Positions 5,061-7,433 of a stretch of 7,433 nt of DNA are shown here, piece after piece. The translations under genes and the position numbers were made by a program. This DNA is from Bacillota bacterium (GTDB lineage Bacteria > Bacillota > Clostridia > Oscillospirales > JAKOTC01), in NCBI GenBank assembly GCA_029776465.1, contig JAKOTC010000103.1:1-7433 (forward strand), read 5' to 3'. Below the pieces are notes generated by a model. It saw only the letters and a list, made by a program, of their open reading frames with translations, had not been told where the DNA came from and did no database searches. Every line of letters begins with the position of its first letter. The first letter of the stretch is position 1.

Positions 5061-5113
5061 GCAGGCTGTAAAAAAATTAGATTATCAAACCTTAAAATTC
5101 CTGCAAGACAGCC
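5061..5113 (+). promoter_or_regulatory. nfnAB leader with alternative base pairings
   Basis: GGCTGT (5064-5069) can pair with ACAGCC (5108-5113), and the overlapping GCAGG (5061-5065) can pair with CCTGC (5100-5104). In addition CTTGCAGG (5014-5021) and CCTGCAAG (5100-5107) form an 8-bp DNA inverted repeat around the promoter. The pairings ending at 5113 stop just before the ribosome binding site at 5123-5129. I recognise no known riboswitch, and the pairing could be incidental. Confidence 0.25.
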
Positions 5114-5134
5114 CAGTTAAGCGAGGTGACCCCC

Positions 5135-5974
5135 ATGTATCGTATTTTAAAAAAGCAACCTCTGACCAGTCAAGTGGTATTAATGGAAGTTGAGGCGCCT
5201 TTTGTGGCCGGAAAGTGCCTGCCGGGACAGTTTATTATCCTGCGGGTCAACGAGCAGGGAGAGCGGATCCCCCTCACCATTGCCGACTATAACCGGGAAA
5301 AGGGCAGCGTCACCATCATTTTTCAGGTGGTGGGCAAAACCACAAAGCTGCTTTCCCAGGTGGAAGAGGGCGGCTATATTTCCGATTTTGTCGGGCCCCT
5401 TGGAAGCCCCTCGGAAACCGAGGGCTTTTCCCGGGTGGCTGTCATCGGCGGCGGTCTGGGCTGCGCCATTGCCTATCCCCAGGCCAAGGCCATTTTTCAG
5501 ACCGGTGCCCAGGTGGATCTGATCGCCGGATTCCGCAGCAAGGACTTTGTGATTTTGGAGGAGGAGATGAAAGCCTGCTCCACCCGCTTTTTCCTGATGA
5601 GCGACGACGGAAGCGCCGGAGAAAAGGGATTGGTCACCAATAAGCTGGAGGAGCTGATTCTGGCCGGTGCAGATTATGATAGGGTAATCGCCATCGGTCC
5701 GCTGGTGATGATGAAATTCGTCAGCCTGCTCACCAAAAAATACAATATCAAAACCATTGTCAGCATGAACCCGGTGATGATTGACGGAACCGGGATGTGC
5801 GGCGGCTGCCGTCTGACCGTGGACGGGCAAACCAAATTTGCCTGTGTGGACGGTCCCGACTTTGACGGCCATCTGGTGGATTTTGACGAGGCCATTCGCC
5901 GTTCGAAAATGTACTCCCATCAGGAACGCCAGTCGCTGGAGAACCATGCCTGCAGAATGGAGGGCATGAAATAA
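5135..5974 (+). CDS. nfnA: NfnA, NAD(H)-binding small subunit of NADH-dependent reduced ferredoxin:NADP+ oxidoreductase
   Basis: A 279-residue cytoplasmic flavoprotein. With NfnB it catalyses reversible NADP+ reduction by reduced ferredoxin and NADH (electron bifurcation/confurcation). The N-terminal FAD-binding barrel has RIPLT (44-48), the NAD-binding fold has VIGGGLGCA (103-111), and the [2Fe-2S] loop near the C-terminus is D217-x4-C222-x2-C225-x11-C237. The same spacing in PyrK and related proteins uses four Cys; here the first ligand position is Asp, as I recall for structurally studied NfnA proteins. The length is normal for NfnA. The start was chosen at the ATG at 5135, with GAGGTG 6 bases upstream; an in-frame GTG at 5126 lies inside that Shine-Dalgarno sequence. 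The stop overlaps the nfnB start as TAATG, indicating coupled translation. Homologues are often named sulfide dehydrogenase subunit or ferredoxin-NADP reductase. Confidence 0.93.
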   Translation: MYRILKKQPLTSQVVLMEVEAPFVAGKCLPGQFIILRVNEQGERIPLTIADYNREKGSVTIIFQVVGKTTKLLSQVEEGGYISDFVGPLGSPSETEGFSRVAVIGGGLGCAIAYPQAKAIFQTGAQVDLIAGFRSKDFVILEEEMKACSTRFFLMSDDGSAGEKGLVTNKLEELILAGADYDRVIAIGPLVMMKFVSLLTKKYNIKTIVSMNPVMIDGTGMCGGCRLTVDGQTKFACVDGPDFDGHLVDFDEAIRRSKMYSHQERQSLENHACRMEGMK

Positions 5975-7362
5975 TGGATATCAACAAGAAAACCCCCATG
6001 CCGGAGCAGCCCCCCGAAAAGCGAAACAAAAATTTCAAAGAGGTCGCTCTGGGATACACCGAGGAGATGGCAAAACAGGAAGCGATGCGCTGCTTAAACT
6101 GCAAGCATCAGCCCTGCGTCTCCGGCTGTCCGGTCAATGTCAAAATTCCCGAATTTATTGAAATGGTCAAAAAAGGAGATTTTGGGGGAGCCTATGAGAA
6201 AATCCTGGAGACCAATTCCCTGCCCGCGGTCTGCGGCCGGGTCTGCCCCCAGGAGAATCAGTGCGAAGCCCGATGCGTGCGGGCCATCAAAGGGGAGCCT
6301 GTGGGCATCGGCCGGCTGGAGCGCTTTGTAGCCGACTGGGCAATGGAGCATCTCTTTGACAAGGCCCAACCGGCGCCCTCCAACGGACACCGGGTGGCGA
6401 TTCTGGGCGCGGGACCTGCGGGGCTGACCTGCGCAGGCGACCTGGCCCGGCTGGGATATGATGTCACCATCTTCGAGGCCTTCCATCAGGCGGGGGGCGT
6501 GCTGGTTTACGGAATTCCCGAGTTTCGCCTGCCCAAGGCGATTGTGGCCGCAGAGATTGAGAAGCTGAAGGAAAAGGGCGTTAAAATTCAGCTGAACGTG
6601 GTGGCCGGCCGCTCGGTTCTGGTGGACGAACTTTTGGAACAGGGCTATGAAGCCGTCTTTATCGGCACCGGCGCGGGGCTCCCCTCCTTTATGAATATTG
6701 AGGGGGAAAACCTGAACGGCGTTTATTCCGCCAACGAATATCTCACCCGCATCAATCTGATGAAAGCCTATCAGGACGGATTTGACACCCCCATTATGAA
6801 AGCAAGCCGGGTCGCCGTGGTGGGCGGGGGCAATGTGGCCATGGATGCCGCCCGCTGCGCAAAACGGATGGGCGCCGACGTCACCGTGGTCTACCGCCGC
6901 AGCGAGGAGGAAATGCCCGCGCGGAAAGAAGAAATCCACCACGCCAAGGAAGAGGGCATCCAATTCAAGATGCTTTGCAGCCCGGTGCGGATTCTGGGGG
7001 ACGAGAACGGCTGGGTAACCGGAATGGAATGTGTGGAGATGGAACTGGGCGAGCCGGACGCCTCCGGACGCCGCAGGCCGGTTGAAAAGCCGGACAGCCT
7101 GTTTACCCTCCCGGTGGATTCGGTGATCATCGCCATCGGAACCTCCCCCAATCCCATTTTAAAGCAGACCACAAAAGGGTTGCAAACCGACAAGCGGGGC
7201 TGCATCCTTGTGGACGAAGACACCGGCCTCACCTCCCTCACCGGGGTGTATGCCGGAGGGGATGCGGTCACAGGGGCTGCCACCGTGATTCTGGCCATGG
7301 GCGCCGGAAAGCAGGCGGCAAAGGCCATCCATGAGTTCATAAAGAAAAAAGAAAAGGCTTAA
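5974..7362 (+). CDS. nfnB: NfnB, NADPH-binding large subunit of the electron-bifurcating transhydrogenase (GltD-like)
   Basis: A 462-residue GltD-type flavoprotein. The N-terminal ferredoxin-like helical domain carries eight Cys in two groups, C40/C43/C48/C52 and C87/C91/C97/C101, for two [4Fe-4S] clusters. The FAD-binding Rossmann motif is AILGAGPAGLTCAG (142-155) and the NADPH-binding motif is VVGGGNVAMDAARCAKR (282-298), followed by VVYRRSEEEMPA (305-316). The final FAD-contacting segment is GVYAGGDAVTGAATVILAMG (424-443). In the Nfn complex this FAD is the bifurcating site, splitting the electrons of NADPH between NfnA/NAD+ and ferredoxin. Length and domain order match NfnB and also the glutamate synthase small subunit. 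The adjoining nfnA, translationally coupled by the TAATG overlap, and the absence of a gltB make the Nfn reading much the stronger. The operon ends at a terminator 9 bases after the stop. Confidence 0.94.
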   Translation: MDINKKTPMPEQPPEKRNKNFKEVALGYTEEMAKQEAMRCLNCKHQPCVSGCPVNVKIPEFIEMVKKGDFGGAYEKILETNSLPAVCGRVCPQENQCEARCVRAIKGEPVGIGRLERFVADWAMEHLFDKAQPAPSNGHRVAILGAGPAGLTCAGDLARLGYDVTIFEAFHQAGGVLVYGIPEFRLPKAIVAAEIEKLKEKGVKIQLNVVAGRSVLVDELLEQGYEAVFIGTGAGLPSFMNIEGENLNGVYSANEYLTRINLMKAYQDGFDTPIMKASRVAVVGGGNVAMDAARCAKRMGADVTVVYRRSEEEMPARKEEIHHAKEEGIQFKMLCSPVRILGDENGWVTGMECVEMELGEPDASGRRRPVEKPDSLFTLPVDSVIIAIGTSPNPILKQTTKGLQTDKRGCILVDEDTGLTSLTGVYAGGDAVTGAATVILAMGAGKQAAKAIHEFIKKKEKA

Positions 7363-7370
7363 AATACGCA

Positions 7371-7406
7371 AGCAGGGAGAGGCCGTCAAGCCACTCCCTG
7401 CTTTTT
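7371..7406 (+). terminator. Intrinsic terminator of the nfnAB operon
   Basis: A 9-bp stem, AGCAGGGAG (7371-7379) with CTCCCTGCT (7394-7402). It continues after an A-A mismatch as GGC (7381-7383) with GCC (7390-7392), and TTTT follows. The position right after the nfnB stop fits a factor-independent terminator. Confidence 0.9.
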
Positions 7407-7433
7407 GTCATAAAAGGCGCCGGCCTGCGGAAC

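Noticed and set aside
5180..6963. Long minus-strand frames opposite nfnA and nfnB
   Set aside because: The plus strand encodes complete, motif-rich NfnA and NfnB. The antisense frames show no domain pattern or ribosome binding sites.
5974..7362. Glutamate synthase small subunit (GltD)
   Set aside because: The domain layout is shared, but the coupled upstream gene is NfnA with its FAD, NAD and [2Fe-2S] motifs, and no glutamate synthase large subunit is adjacent.

Overview
The window looks like chromosomal DNA of an anaerobic Firmicute of class Clostridia. The grounds are a complete NfnAB electron-bifurcating transhydrogenase pair, strong GGAGG-type ribosome binding sites, near-consensus sigma-A type promoters (one is TTGAAA-17-TATAAT), GC-rich genes separated by AT-rich spacers, and intrinsic terminators after most transcription units. 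This placement is inferred from gene content and signals; genus cannot be read from the sequence.

Left part (1-1107). The window opens in the 3' end of a gene whose last 50 residues resemble the C-terminus of sn-glycerol-1-phosphate dehydrogenase (AraM/EgsA type). Two bases later starts a 246-residue protein of no family I can name. Its N-terminal half has the secondary-structure order and acidic residues of a PD-(D/E)XK nuclease fold, and its C-terminus looks like a winged helix. A hairpin terminator begins inside its stop codon. The 150 bases that follow hold an unusual GC-rich element in which an outer stem encloses three perfect hairpins.

Middle part (1108-4350). A minus-strand operon encodes a Gfo/Idh/MocA sugar dehydrogenase (TTG start) followed by a DegT/DnrJ/EryC1/StrS PLP aminotransferase. 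This pairing is typical of oxidation of a sugar or cyclitol hydroxyl to a ketone followed by transamination. Divergent from it, across 177 bases with two back-to-back promoters and two inverted repeats, is a ribulose-phosphate 3-epimerase family enzyme closer in its motifs to allulose-6-phosphate epimerase (AlsE) than to housekeeping Rpe. The divergent layout suggests, without proving, a shared regulator and a linked sugar-phosphate route.

Right-centre (4351-5134). An AT-rich stretch carries a decayed gene: a promoter, a good ribosome binding site, a zinc-ribbon N-terminus, then a frame change at a run of six T and one blade-like segment of a DUF5050-type propeller. A bidirectional terminator follows. 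About 390 bases without a convincing gene (4747-5134) then hold an 18-bp Rex-like dyad, a minus-strand terminator-like hairpin with no minus-strand gene to serve, a strong promoter, and a leader with alternative pairings.

Right part (5135-7406). nfnA and nfnB overlap by one base and end at a hairpin terminator. They form the cytoplasmic complex that couples reduced ferredoxin and NADH to NADPH formation. The final 27 bases (7407-7433) show nothing I can interpret. I saw no tRNA, rRNA, CRISPR array, insertion sequence or transposase.
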